A stretch of DNA of 64,000 nt from Rubripirellula sp. (GTDB lineage Bacteria; Planctomycetota; Planctomycetia; Pirellulales; Pirellulaceae): positions 1-64,000 of the forward strand of contig JAAXJB010000088.1 of assembly GCA_012270065.1 (NCBI GenBank). Reading direction: 5' to 3'. Positions 26,931 to 37,700 of the stretch are shown here, in pieces. Numbering within the stretch: position 1 is the stretch's first letter; each line of letters begins with the position of its first letter. The position numbers were made by a program, and so were the translations under genes. The notes below the pieces were generated by a model that saw only the letters and a list, made by a program, of their open reading frames with translations, ran no database searches and was not told the origin of the DNA.

Positions 26931-26982
26931 GCCTGGCTTGGAGGCATTGCTTGGAAGCATTGCTTGGAAGTATGGCTTGGAT
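26931..26982. repeat. 13-bp tandem repeat, four copies
   Basis: Units start at 26931, 26944, 26957 and 26970. The two central copies are identical (GCATTGCTTGGAA) and the outer copies are degenerate but share the core GCTTGGA. Confidence 0.8.
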
Positions 26983-27301
26983 ATAGGCGAACTGCAGAGA
27001 ATGCTTTGCAAGACGGTGATCGACGTTGACCTGAACGCAGTTTCCGGAGATTACGATCAGCATGGGGGATGCAGCCTGCGTACAGGCAGGTCTTTCCACC
27101 AGGATGCCCGAGCACAAGCAGGTCCTGTCCAAGGTGGTTTCAAAGGGTCTGCGATGGCAGATTCGCGGCATTGTCCTTTAAAACTGGCGAAGCATTGGAC
27201 CGGCGAATGAAGCGATATCCCTCGTTTGATGAACGTCTCTGCTAACCGGTGGCAATACTGCCGGACGAGAAGTTACAATCTCGAAAAATAACTCAACCAC
27301 G

Positions 27302-30106
27302 ATGCGAATTGAAATGACTCTATATTCCGAATATCTCGACGAAATCGAACAGCGTAAAACACAATCGTTGCATCCCAAGCCAATTGATGACGCGGATCTG
27401 GTTCGGGAGTTGATCGAGCAGATAAAGGACTCTTCAAGTTCACATCGCGAGGATGCCCTTCAGTTTTTCATCTACAACACGCTGCCGGGCACGACCAGCG
27501 CTGCGGGGGTCAAAGCGGAATTTTTGAAGGAGATTGTTCTTGGGACGGTACTGGTGCCTGAAATCGGCGTCGCTGCTGCGTTGGAACAGTTGTCTCATAT
27601 GAAGGGAGGTCCTTCGATCAGGGTTTTGATCGACCTGGCATTGGGCGGTGATTCGAAAATTGCCCAGGATGCAGCCGATGTCCTGAAGACGCAGGTGTTT
27701 CTTTATGAAGCAGACACCGAGCGATTGAAGGCTGCCTACGACAGTGGAAATGCGCTTGCGAAAGAGATTCTGGAAAGTTACGCGCAGGCAGAGTTCTTCA
27801 CACAATTGCCAGAAGTTGAGGAGAAGATTGAGGTTGTTACGTACGTAGCCGGGATCGGTGATATCTCTACCGATCTGTTGTCGCCGGGAAGCGAAGCACA
27901 CTCACGTTCAGATCGTGAGTTGCATGGGAAATGTCTGATCGATGAAAATGCCCAGAAAGAACTGGTGGCACTGCAGGCAGAACATCCCGACAAGCGTGTG
28001 ATGCTTGTCGCGGAAAAAGGGACGATGGGCGTCGGTTCATCGCGTATGTCCGGTGTGAACAACGTGGCTCTTTGGATCGGGAAACAGGCGAGTCCTTATG
28101 TTCCTTTCATCAACATCGCTCCGGTAGTGGCCGGAACAAATGGGATTTCCCCCATCTTTCTGACAACCGTGGGTGTCACCGGCGGAATCGGCGTTGATCT
28201 GAAAAACTGGGTGAAGAAGCTTGATGAACAGGGCAATGTGGTTTTGGACGAGGAAGGCGAACCAGTTCTCGAACAGACGTATTCTGTTGACACTGGGACA
28301 GTACTCACCATCAATACCAAAGAGAAGAAGCTTTATGACGGTGACCGGGAACTGATTGATATCTCCAGTTCGTTGACTCCTCAGAAAATGGAGTTCATGC
28401 GTGCGGGTGGGTCTTATGCAATCGTTTTCGGAAAGAAACTGCAGACATTTGCGGCCAGAACGCTCGGGGTTGATGTCCCAGCTGTGTTTGCACCCTCGAA
28501 GGAGGTGTCGCACGAAGGTCAAGGTCTGACAGCGGTCGAAAAGATTTTCAACAAAAACGCTGTTGGCAATACACCGGGCAAAATTCTGCATGCCGGATCG
28601 GATGTCCGTGTGGAAGTCAACATTGTTGGTTCGCAGGACACGACCGGTTTGATGACTTCGCAAGAACTGGAAATGATGGCAGCCACTCTGATCTCACCGA
28701 TCGTTGATGGAGCGTACCAGTCAGGCTGCCACACCGCTTCTGTGTGGGATAAGAAGGCCCAGGAAAACATTCCGCGACTGATGAAGTTCATGAACGATTT
28801 CGGTCTGATCACAGCGCGGGATCCGGAAGGTGTTTATCACGCGATGACTGACGTGATCCACAAAGTTCTGAATGATATCACTGTTGATGATTGGGCAATC
28901 ATCATTGGCGGCGATTCACATACAAGAATGTCCAAGGGAGTTGCATTTGGTGCAGACTCCGGGACCGTCGCGCTGGCTTTGGCGACCGGTGAGGCTTCGA
29001 TGCCCATTCCCGAATCAGTCAAAGTGACATTCACGGGTGAGATGCAGGATCATATTGATTTCCGCGATGTGGTTCATTCCACCCAGGCACAGATGTTGGA
29101 AAAATTTGCCGGAGACAATGTGTTCCAGGGCAGAATCATTGAAGTCCACCTGGGTACTCTGGCTTCTGATCAGGCATTCACCTTCACGGACTGGACCGCG
29201 GAGATGAAGGCGAAAGCATCGATCTGCATTTCACAGGACGACACACTGATTGAGTCTCTTGAAATTGCGAAAAGCCGTATCCAGATCATGATCGAAAAGG
29301 GCATGGACAATGAGAAGCAAGTCCTGCAAGGTCTGGTTGATCGGGCAAATCAGAGGATCGAAGAAATCAGTACTGGTGAAAAACCAGCGCTCGCGCCCGA
29401 TGCAAATGCAAAGTACTTCGCCGAGATGGTTGTTGATTTGAGCCGCATCGATGAGCCAATGATCGCAGATCCCGATGTCAACAATGAAGATGTCTCAAAG
29501 CGTTACACTCACGACACCATCCGTGATCTGACCCATTACGATGGAAAAAAACATGTGGATCTGGGGTTCGTGGGTTCATGCATGGTCCACAAAGGCGACA
29601 TGAAGATCGTTGCACAAATGCTTCGCAATCTGGAAGCTGAACATGGCAACGTTGAATTCAAGGCCCCGCTTGTTGTGGCTGCCCCAACTTACAACATCAT
29701 CGAAGAGCTCAAGGAAGAGGGCGACTGGGATGTCTTGCAAAAGTATTCCGGTTTTGAATTCAGCGATCTGCTTCCCAAGCAGAAGGCTCGCACCAAGTAT
29801 GAAAACATGATGTACCTCGAGCGTCCTGGGTGCAATCTCTGCATGGGAAATCAGGAAAAAGCAGAAAAAGGCGATACGGTTCTCGCGACGTCGACACGTC
29901 TGTTCAAGGGACGCGTTGTGGCGGACTCGGATCGCAAGAAAGGTGAGTCGCTGCTGGCATCAACGCCAGTGGTCGTGCTTGCTGCAGTTTTGGGACGCAC
30001 CCCAACCATCGAAGAATACAAGTCCGCTGTCGTAGGAATCAAACTGACAAAATTTGCACCTCCGACAGATGCCATGCAATCCGGGCCAAAGGTTGTCAGT
30101 CTTTAG
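27302..30106 (+). CDS. acnB: Aconitate hydratase B
   Basis: A 934-residue aconitase B, interconverting citrate and isocitrate in the TCA cycle with a [4Fe-4S] cluster. The N-terminal HEAT-like domain (about 5-165) is followed by the swivelling domain typical of AcnB. Cluster cysteines are seen in GSCMVHKGD (about C759) and in PGCNLCMGN (C844 and C847). The family landmark GGDSHTRMSKGV lies around residue 538. It is about 70 residues longer than the E. coli enzyme, part of the excess being an insertion around 300-360 that begins IGVDLKNWVKKLDEQ. The ATG at 27302 is used; a second ATG at 27314 is possible. The gene stands alone. Confidence 0.96.
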   Translation: MRIEMTLYSEYLDEIEQRKTQSLHPKPIDDADLVRELIEQIKDSSSSHREDALQFFIYNTLPGTTSAAGVKAEFLKEIVLGTVLVPEIGVAAALEQLSHMKGGPSIRVLIDLALGGDSKIAQDAADVLKTQVFLYEADTERLKAAYDSGNALAKEILESYAQAEFFTQLPEVEEKIEVVTYVAGIGDISTDLLSPGSEAHSRSDRELHGKCLIDENAQKELVALQAEHPDKRVMLVAEKGTMGVGSSRMSGVNNVALWIGKQASPYVPFINIAPVVAGTNGISPIFLTTVGVTGGIGVDLKNWVKKLDEQGNVVLDEEGEPVLEQTYSVDTGTVLTINTKEKKLYDGDRELIDISSSLTPQKMEFMRAGGSYAIVFGKKLQTFAARTLGVDVPAVFAPSKEVSHEGQGLTAVEKIFNKNAVGNTPGKILHAGSDVRVEVNIVGSQDTTGLMTSQELEMMAATLISPIVDGAYQSGCHTASVWDKKAQENIPRLMKFMNDFGLITARDPEGVYHAMTDVIHKVLNDITVDDWAIIIGGDSHTRMSKGVAFGADSGTVALALATGEASMPIPESVKVTFTGEMQDHIDFRDVVHSTQAQMLEKFAGDNVFQGRIIEVHLGTLASDQAFTFTDWTAEMKAKASICISQDDTLIESLEIAKSRIQIMIEKGMDNEKQVLQGLVDRANQRIEEISTGEKPALAPDANAKYFAEMVVDLSRIDEPMIADPDVNNEDVSKRYTHDTIRDLTHYDGKKHVDLGFVGSCMVHKGDMKIVAQMLRNLEAEHGNVEFKAPLVVAAPTYNIIEELKEEGDWDVLQKYSGFEFSDLLPKQKARTKYENMMYLERPGCNLCMGNQEKAEKGDTVLATSTRLFKGRVVADSDRKKGESLLASTPVVVLAAVLGRTPTIEEYKSAVVGIKLTKFAPPTDAMQSGPKVVSL

Positions 30107-30124
30107 GCGGCCTGGGTCACTCAT

Positions 30125-30149
30125 TGACTGTGCAACTGGTTTACAGTCA
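30125..30149 (+). terminator. Weak hairpin after acnB
   Basis: TGACTGT (30125-30131) pairs with ACAGTCA (30143-30149) across an 11-base loop, 18 bases past the acnB stop and followed by TCCTTCT. It may be a weak intrinsic terminator. Confidence 0.35.
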
Positions 30150-30295
30150 TCCTTCTAAACATTCCTTAACCTGCGTTGGTTGAGGAGAGATGAGCAAGGA
30201 TGTTCATGGAAACGGTTGTCTGGTCAGGGGGCATGCGTTTTGACCAGCTTTGATCATCCATGAGATGGTCGTTTTGCGATTTGGAGATTAGCAGG

Positions 30296-30799
30296 ATGAA
30301 CTTTCGATTTACTTGTCTTTCCCTTGTGCTGGGCTTTTGTTTCATGGACTCCGGAGCAGTCAGTGGACAGGACGGGAATCAGTCAGAAGATGGCAGATCT
30401 TTGTCAAAGCAGGGAAACGCAGATACGGTCGCAGTGCGTGAGATCAAGAAGGTCAAACCAAAGGAAAATGTGTTTGTTGATGGAACAGCTGTGAAACCGT
30501 TGGTCGTGCATGATCAAGCAAGTGCAAGAAAATATTTCACCAAGGAAGGTGTTGCGGAAATCAAAAAGACTGTTGATCTGAAAAAACAGGTCGTTTTCAT
30601 TTTTGCCTGGCGGGGTTCAGGGCAGGATGAAATGGATTTCTCAGTCATGAAATCGGATCCGCCGCAGGTCGTTTTCGATTATCGCAGGGGAAGGACTCGC
30701 GATCTCAGATCACATACGAAGGTTTATGTTTTACGCGATGATCTGCAGTGGAAAGGAAAGCCAGTACGTCCACAGAATCCAAAGTCAGGGACTGAATAG
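30296..30799 (+). CDS. Hypothetical secreted protein
   Basis: A 167-residue protein with a signal peptide (about 1-24, ending SGAVSGQ). The N-terminal mature part is polar (Q, S, D and K rich). The C-terminal part is a compact alpha/beta region containing VVFIFAWRGSGQDEM and PPQVVFDYRRGRTRD (about 98-135). I chose the ATG at 30296, with GCAGG just before it, because the 12 codons upstream in the open frame would precede the signal peptide. No known family or function is recognised. Confidence 0.65.
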   Translation: MNFRFTCLSLVLGFCFMDSGAVSGQDGNQSEDGRSLSKQGNADTVAVREIKKVKPKENVFVDGTAVKPLVVHDQASARKYFTKEGVAEIKKTVDLKKQVVFIFAWRGSGQDEMDFSVMKSDPPQVVFDYRRGRTRDLRSHTKVYVLRDDLQWKGKPVRPQNPKSGTE

Positions 30800-30940
30800 G
30801 GGCGGATGATTACACTGCTGCTGATGGAACGACTTACTTTTGAGCTGTACCTGATGCACCTTGCCATGGCGTCATTAATTTTTCACACGTAAGTAACGCT
30901 CACATGGCAATGATCGCCGTGGTTTTTAAACCGGCGGCGC

Positions 30941-31129
30941 TCAAAAGAGAAACCAGAACTGGTCACCTGTAAAAGCGAATCCAACGAACCAGACAAACAG
31001 GATTGCGACCGTGGCAAGTGTGGTCGCCAGGATGAAGAGAGAAGCGACTACTGCTGTGGTCATTTGCGCAATCCAGCTCAGAACATTCATCAGGGCTGTT
31101 CGACGCCGTGTTTCGCGGGGTTCAGACAT
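30941..31129 (-). CDS. Small membrane protein
   Basis: A 62-residue open frame with a basic N-terminus (EPRETRRRT) and a long hydrophobic stretch from about 16 to 55, enough for one or two transmembrane helices. AGGAGA lies about 11 bases before the ATG at 31129, better than most starts in this window. No family is recognised. It is isolated between two plus-strand genes. Confidence 0.5.
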   Translation of the reverse strand: MSEPRETRRRTALMNVLSWIAQMTTAVVASLFILATTLATVAILFVWFVGFAFTGDQFWFLF

Positions 31130-31877
31130 GAAGGCAACTGTCTCCTGCTGTAAGTTTCTTTACGAAAAGCAGTCCCAGGCAAATGGCTTTCATTCAAGAA
31201 GAGCCTGCCCTGCGATATTGCTTCGGCGCGAAGTTCGTAAAACGCAAACACTTGGATTTGCGGTGAACGATACCAGACCTGATGTTTGGATGTGGGTTTT
31301 GCTCCCAATTCCGTCCTGCCGCGGATTTCTGGTTCTGAAGTAGCTGCTGAGGACATTCTTCGGGCCGGACGATTAGATTTGGTTAAATTTTTATCAGAAT
31401 GCATGTGCGATGTTTGGGAGAGTTTGTGGGTGCCACCATGCGATCAGCGACGAAGGAATGGGAGTGGTTTCCGATTTGGCTCCTTTGCTGTGAAAGAGAT
31501 GTTTTCGGGAAACGTGTTTTCGGGCGTTCTGTACTCATCCTTGGAGGTTCCCGTCGTTGCAGCGTGAATGATTGTCCTTGATGACCTTGGATTCACGTAT
31601 AAGTATCAGGGATGAGGACTTCTACCGAATACGAGCGTGAGGCTGGACTACTTTGTTTTGCCTTTGAGTTGCGCCGTTTCAGGCTGGGAATTCGCGTGAT
31701 GAGCCCTGTGTGTGACTGTTTCTGTCGTCAGTGCGTCGTTGGTTTGGTAATTCGGGAAGTCGCAACGCGGCGATCAGGTAGCTCAGAAAGAGTACCATGG
31801 TGATGCTTTGATGCTTTGAATTGAATCCCACGTTTTTCCCCAATTTGCATTCACAACCCTTCGGAAAGGAAACGACC
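31130..31877. other. Intergenic region without supported gene
   Basis: About 748 bases. Overlapping short frames on both strands show no signal peptide, membrane segment, domain or internal consistency. A good ribosome binding site occurs only at its right end, for the gene starting at 31878. Confidence 0.45.
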
Positions 31878-32390
31878 ATGCGTCTTACTGGAATATTATT
31901 GATCGGCATGATGATTTCAGCGTGCATTGGGATGTCATTGATGCATCCGAGGCAAGCAAATTCAACGCCGCCTGCTGACGTCCCGCACGCCAATCCTTCA
32001 ATGCAGATAACGCCACTGATTGTGTTGAAACCGGGGGAGTCGAAGGAGATGCTGTTTTCGGTGTGGTGTACAGTTGGGGCGACGCGTGGAGGGGGATTCA
32101 ATCTTGCAGAAATGAAAAACGGCAAGCCTGTGTTTACCAACTCGACTCTGAAAGGGAATCGTAAATTCACCAAAGGTGGTGTGACGATTTCTGTTCCGGA
32201 CTTCACACAAGGTCGGGAGTTTGCATCCGCACCGGAGTTTGCACCTCTGAGGGAGTTGAATTACGATGCCTTTCGAGTTTCCGTGACAGCCGCCGCTGAT
32301 GCTGAGCCCGGCCTAATGGAAATGCATCTCCTCGACTCAACGTGTTCTGGCGATTGTAGAACGAATTTTCGTGTGTTGGTAACGCAATAG
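31878..32390 (+). CDS. Hypothetical secreted beta-rich protein
   Basis: A 170-residue protein with a signal peptide (about 1-27). The body is beta-strand rich: ITPLIVLKPGESKEMLFSVW, then FRVSVTAAADAEPGLMEMHL near the C-terminus. It has four cysteines, two in a terminal CSGDC that could form a disulfide. The layout resembles an Ig-like or Calx-beta-like fold but I cannot assign a family. AAAGGA lies eight bases before the ATG at 31878; the open frame upstream from 31821 is not needed. Function unknown. Confidence 0.65.
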   Translation: MRLTGILLIGMMISACIGMSLMHPRQANSTPPADVPHANPSMQITPLIVLKPGESKEMLFSVWCTVGATRGGGFNLAEMKNGKPVFTNSTLKGNRKFTKGGVTISVPDFTQGREFASAPEFAPLRELNYDAFRVSVTAAADAEPGLMEMHLLDSTCSGDCRTNFRVLVTQ

Positions 32391-32465
32391 GTGAGTTGAA
32401 CGTCGCAGATCGCTTACCGCGATTACGTTGTAGTATCCATTGATCAACCTGCCGGGGGCATTGAC

Positions 32466-33305
32466 ATGTTTTTTCGGTTTCCACGGAGCCAGTGGCGATT
32501 TTTGGGGATTTTTCTGGCCGTTTTGGTTGCGAGTGCTACCGAGTCAGCGAGCGCTGCGAATCTCAAATTTGTGAGTTGGAATGTGCTGTATGGTTTCAAC
32601 CACCATCGTTCGATAAAAGAAGCAAGTCGCTGGCTGCAAGATCAGAATCCCGCGGTTGTTGCATTTCAGGAACTGAATGGTTTTTCGGAGCAGCGGCTTC
32701 GAGAATGCGCAGCAGAGTGGGGGCATTCTCATGCGGTGACTCATAAACAGGGTGGTTTTCCCGTTGGTCTGACTTCAAGTCAGCCCATTGAAGTGATTGA
32801 ACGCGCGTTCAAAGGATTCCACCACGGGTTTCTTCACTGTAAAACTCACGGGATTCATGTTTTCGTTGTTCACTTCTGGCCGGGTAAGTACAGCGAAGTG
32901 AATGAGATATTGGATCGTGCTTCAAAGCTCGTTGATCAAAAGCACAAAGTGTTGATCGCAGGGGATTTCAACGGCTGTTCCAGACGGGATGAGTCTTTTT
33001 TGAAGCAGAACGCTACGCTTCGTGAACGGGACTACACATTTGTTGACCGGGTCGAGGCCAAGGGATTTGTGGACCTCGTTTACAAGCATGATCCGGGGGC
33101 CAAAGTGTCTTGTCCATCGCCGATCACGATACCCCGGTGGTCAAAGGATCTGGCTGAATTGAAAGCGAAGCGTTACCGGATTGATTTTGTGTTTGCAGAT
33201 GGTTCCTTTTCACGCTTTTCGCAGTCTGCGACCATTTCATTGGATGGAATTATCGACAAGGTGTCAGACCATTATCCAGTGATCGTCGAGGTGGCAATTC
33301 CCTGA
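32466..33305 (+). CDS. Secreted endonuclease/exonuclease/phosphatase family protein
   Basis: A 279-residue EEP-superfamily hydrolase with a signal peptide (about 1-30). Motifs in order: FVSWNVLYG (about 34-42, first metal-contact Asn), FQELNG (about 67-72, metal Glu), GDFNGC (about 160-165, catalytic Asp/Asn), RIDFVFADG (about 239-247) and a final VSDHYPV (about 267-273, catalytic Asp-His). All core residues are present, so it should be an active metal-dependent phosphodiesterase or phosphomonoesterase outside the cytoplasm. Nucleic acid, phosphoinositol or another phosphate ester could be the substrate. Confidence 0.88.
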   Translation: MFFRFPRSQWRFLGIFLAVLVASATESASAANLKFVSWNVLYGFNHHRSIKEASRWLQDQNPAVVAFQELNGFSEQRLRECAAEWGHSHAVTHKQGGFPVGLTSSQPIEVIERAFKGFHHGFLHCKTHGIHVFVVHFWPGKYSEVNEILDRASKLVDQKHKVLIAGDFNGCSRRDESFLKQNATLRERDYTFVDRVEAKGFVDLVYKHDPGAKVSCPSPITIPRWSKDLAELKAKRYRIDFVFADGSFSRFSQSATISLDGIIDKVSDHYPVIVEVAIP

Positions 33306-33556
33306 CTCTGTGTTGCCAAGCTGGCTTCAGTCCGCGTTTCTTCGGGTGTTCTTGCCATGGGCAATCACTTTACCGGTTCGGTTGATTGGCTTGACTATCG
33401 TTGGGCGTTTGCCTAGATAGTTGGCGGGTGCATGAGCCTTCTTGTGATTTTTTGAGGTCTGAGAACGCTCGTTGCATGCTATGTTGCTATGATCTGGAAT
33501 GAAGCCCGATTGATATCGTAGGTTTCAGATTTCGCGTTTTCTCTTTGGACCCGAAA

Positions 33557-34516
33557 ATGAATTTGGCGGAGATAGATAGGCAACAGCAGATCCATTTGGT
33601 AGATCAGGTCATCCTGCATCGTCGGCGCAGGGTTTTTTCTCTGCTGCTGCTATTTGTCGCGATCGGCTTTATTGTCTTCGATGTATTTGCGCCTGGGTTG
33701 TGGGATGATACTTCTGTCCCGGCTGGTACGTTGACTCTTGCAGTTGTGACCGCGCAATTGACAATGATCTGTGTGTGGGGTGCGCTGGTCCATGGTTCCT
33801 TCGTGGTCAGGTTTCCATGGTCATTGTTGTTGCTTGTGATTTCGTTTTATGCGTTTGCTTTGGGGGTACGATTATGTACCTGGCAAGTGTCTCAAATTGT
33901 GAGACGACAATTTTTCATAGGTTTCTTCTGGTTAATGGGATTCGTGGTAAGTTTCGTACCCTTGAAGATTATGGCGGTCATTTCCGGTTGGCGCGTTGGA
34001 GTTGTTGACTTGCCTTCTAGTTCCGGAAAAAGCGATTCACAGTACGGGACTCGGCAGATGATGCTGGGGGTCACGTTCCTTGCCGTCACGATGGGGCTGA
34101 TAAGATTGGCATTTGTCTATCAGGATATTAATGTCTGGTCGCTTGCCAGTTCAGTTGTTTATGACTTAGGTGGGGTGGTGCTAGCGCTCTGGGCGTTTTG
34201 CGTGGTGAGTCTATTGATCAATATACCGTGCGTTTGGATAAGTCTGGCACAGCAAAGGCGATACATGTTGTTGAGCCTGACGGGTTGGGTTGTTTATTGT
34301 CTGTTCATGACGGCCTTGGAACTTGTTTGCCTTGCATGGATATCATCGGGGTTTGCTGGTTGGAGAGGAAGTGATGTGGCCTGGTTTTTTATCAGTCACC
34401 AGCTCATGGGCGGACTGATTCTGGTTTGTTGTCTGGTTTTGCGGGGCATGGGATACACCTTGCAGCGTGCTGATCGGTTGTCAATGGATTTGACGCCGGT
34501 ATCAGTTGTTCCTTAG
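33557..34516 (+). CDS. Hypothetical multi-pass membrane protein
   Basis: A 319-residue protein with a short polar N-terminus (1-27, ending in an RRRR cluster) and about eight hydrophobic segments spread over 28-305. A soluble loop at about 150-170 (SSSGKSDSQYGTRQ) splits it into two halves of four helices. I chose the ATG at 33557; an in-frame TTG lies four codons upstream. I do not recognise the family, and the charged residues in the membrane segments give no clear hint of transport or catalysis. Confidence 0.68.
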   Translation: MNLAEIDRQQQIHLVDQVILHRRRRVFSLLLLFVAIGFIVFDVFAPGLWDDTSVPAGTLTLAVVTAQLTMICVWGALVHGSFVVRFPWSLLLLVISFYAFALGVRLCTWQVSQIVRRQFFIGFFWLMGFVVSFVPLKIMAVISGWRVGVVDLPSSSGKSDSQYGTRQMMLGVTFLAVTMGLIRLAFVYQDINVWSLASSVVYDLGGVVLALWAFCVVSLLINIPCVWISLAQQRRYMLLSLTGWVVYCLFMTALELVCLAWISSGFAGWRGSDVAWFFISHQLMGGLILVCCLVLRGMGYTLQRADRLSMDLTPVSVVP

Positions 34517-34795
34517 GCAGAAGCGAAGTCCTTGAGCCTGGTGTCCGGGGGGATCAGGGTTGGCATTGCATCGAACGCATTGCATCTACGGATCGCGTGT
34601 TCGCGACGCTTGGGTGGTACGGTTGTTCCGCTTATCGGATCAGGATTTACCGACCTCGGTTATGTTGCGACGGTCGATCCTGTGAAGACGGGTGAAATCA
34701 GGTGAATTCAGCTCCGCGGGCAGCTGACATTGTCATAGGCGAACAGGCAGTGATTATGATCGGTAGACACCACATCATTGACTTGGAGCTGATTC

Positions 34796-37700
34796 ATGAC
34801 GGTTGCTGTACGCCGATTTCTGGCACTGTTCTGTTTTCCCCTTTTTCTTTCTTTTGCTGCGGATCCTGTCGACGTGGTCGCACAGGACATCACACTCAAA
34901 CGACTTGATCACGACGCGTATGACCTCTGGAATACGCTTACCCGCACAGTCGTGAGCGAAAACGGAAAATGGATCATGTACGTGGTACAGAATGGCGCGA
35001 TTGATGGGGATTCGACCACGCATTTTGTTAACTCAGCGACCGGAGTCAGTTATTCGGTCACGCGTGCAGCAAATGCGGTGTTCAGCCATGACAGTCGGTT
35101 TGCCATTTTTCGGCTGCTGCCAGAGAAGAAAAAGGGCGCGGCCGACAAGGATGAAGAGCAGGCAGTGCCGCCGAAAGTGCAATATCTGGAACTCCCGACA
35201 GGAAAATTAACCACGATCGATGGTGTGCGATCCTTTGGCGTGGCTGAAGAGAACGGCAGATGGTTGGCATGTTTGCTTGAGAACCGTTCCGGGAAACGGG
35301 AGATGGATTCAGTGAAGGCCAGCCTGGAAAAATATGAGGTCACTGGGGAAGGGCTGGAGCAATATCAAAAACCGCTGAAACTGAAGAGTCGTGAAAAACT
35401 GTCGGAGGAGCGTGGAGAGAAAGAGCCAGCCAGAAACGAGCGAAATGGTAGTGGGGCGGCAACAGAGCAGAAAGAAAAGAAACAGCCAGAAACGGCATCC
35501 GCAGACGGCAAGTCGGACAGGAAGAAAAAGCAGACCGGGAATGGTTTATTGCTGGTCGATCTGCTCACCGGTGTTGAACGGCAATTTCCCAACGTCCTGA
35601 GTTTCGAATTCTCCAAAGATGGGAAGTTCATCGCATTCAACACATCGGTGTCAAACGAGGGAAAATCCCAAAACGGGACTACAGAACACGTTTCCGGAAA
35701 AAGCAGCATGGACACTCTCGGTTCGGACGCTGTGCACCTGGTGAAGTTGGAAGGCTCTGGTTTCAAACACACAACGCTGATGACTGGTCCAGGTGAGTAC
35801 CGAGGATTCGCATTTTCGGATGATTCAAAACGGTTTTCGTTTGTGTCGAATCACGACGATTACGAAGCTGAATCTCCCACATGGAATCTGTATTTGGCTG
35901 AAACCGCTGGTGCCAAAGTCAAGCTGGTTGCTGGTGAGGGAAAAGCAGGCGTTCCCAATCAGTGGTGGATCGCCCCTGGTACCAACCCTGAATTCTCTGA
36001 GGATCAAAAACGACTGTATTTTGATACTGCTCCAATACCTTCTGACGTGTTGCTGGAACGCAGTGGTGAGAAAAAGGTCGGCATCGATAAATCGGCAGAC
36101 AAAAAGAAACCCAAACTGGATCTTTGGCATTGGAAGGATCCACAGTTGCAACCACAACAATTACTTCAAGCAGAAATGGAACGTAAACGCCGGTACCGCG
36201 CTGCGTATGTGCTGAAGGGCTCCAGGGTTGTCCAGTTGGCAACGCGGCAAGTACCAACGGTCAATATCGATTACCGTTCGGGTGCGAATATCGCAGTGGC
36301 GAATTCGAATCTTCCCTACCGGAAAACGCTGTCGTGGGATTACCCGGGTTATCAGGATATCTATCTCGTGAATCTTGATACTGGGGCACGCCGGATGGTG
36401 GCTGAGAAAGTGAAGTGGAGTGCTTCCCTGTCCCCGGAAGGAAAATACCTCAGCTGGTTTGATGCAGAAAAGAAACAATGGTTTGCACAGTCGACTCGCC
36501 TTGGTGCAGACAAACCAGTGTTGATCAGCACAGGAATCAGGCATCCTCTTCAGGATGAATTACATGACACGCCTAATCTGGCACGGGCGTATGGTGCAGC
36601 AGGTTGGATTGCAGGTGATACCGGTTTCGTGGTTTACGATCGATATGATTTATGGCGTCTGGATCCATCGGGAAAAATGCCGCCTGTTTGCCTGACCGGC
36701 GGTGTTGGGCGAAAACAGAAGATTCGTTTTCGGTATCTGAAACTGGACTCGAGGCAGCGGGCAATTGACCCATCCAGCACAATGATGCTCAGTGCGTTTC
36801 AAACGAAAACCAAAGCGAGTGGTTTCTATTCAGCGACTCTGGAGGAGAAAAATGCACGCAAAAAGGTGGTTGAGCCGAAAGTACGTCGGTTGTTGATGTT
36901 GGATGAACGTGTGACAGGACTAAAAAAAGCGAAGAAGAGTGATCGGGTCATTTTTACACGTAGCAGTTTCAGGACGTGCGAGGATGTCTGGACCAGCACT
37001 CTTGATTTTCGTGAAATAACTCGGGTCAGTGATATCAATCCTCAACAGGATGAGTATTCGTGGGGGACGGCTGAATTGGTTCATTGGCGTGCCAAGGATG
37101 GACAGAAACTTGACGGGATTCTGCTGAAACCTGATGACTTTGATCCGGCTCGTAAATATCCGATGATGGTTTATTTTTATGAGCGCAATTCTGACAACCT
37201 GCATCGTTATTACACTCCGGCAGCAGGGCGTTCTATCATCTGCCACAGTTTTTATGTCAGTCGTGGTTATGTCGTTTTCATTCCGGACATCCCTTATAAA
37301 ACCGGGGAGCCAGGACCCAGCGCGGTCAACGCCATCGTGCCGGGTGTCGAACACCTGATTCGCAAGGGGTTCATTGATGAACAACGGATCGGGATGCAGG
37401 GACACAGTTGGGGCGGCTATCAGACTGCCTATCTGGTCACTCAGACAGATATGTTCGCCTGTGCAGAATCGGGAGCCCCCGTCAGTAACATGACCAGCGC
37501 ATACGGCGGGATTCGCTGGGGCAGTGGTCTGAGTCGCATGTTTCAGTACGAAAGAACACAGAGTCGAATTGGCGAGGATCTCTGGTCAGCTCGCGATAAG
37601 TATGTCGCCAATTCACCTTTGTTCTTTGCCGATCGAATCAACACGCCGCTGCTGATTCTTCATAATGATGAGGACGGAGCAGTCCCCTGGTACCAGGGGA

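Larger units (their letters stand above)
26586..27301. other. Intergenic region with short tandem repeats
   Basis: The 716 bases between the interrupted sulfatase and aconitase contain no gene I can support. The longest antisense frame (about 149 codons at 26722-27171) has no domain, signal or membrane segment and spans both repeat tracts, listed separately. The acnB promoter should be near the right end. Confidence 0.5.

Noticed and set aside
26722-27171. Minus-strand frame of 149 codons before acnB
   Set aside because: It crosses two tandem repeat tracts and has no domain, signal peptide or membrane segment.
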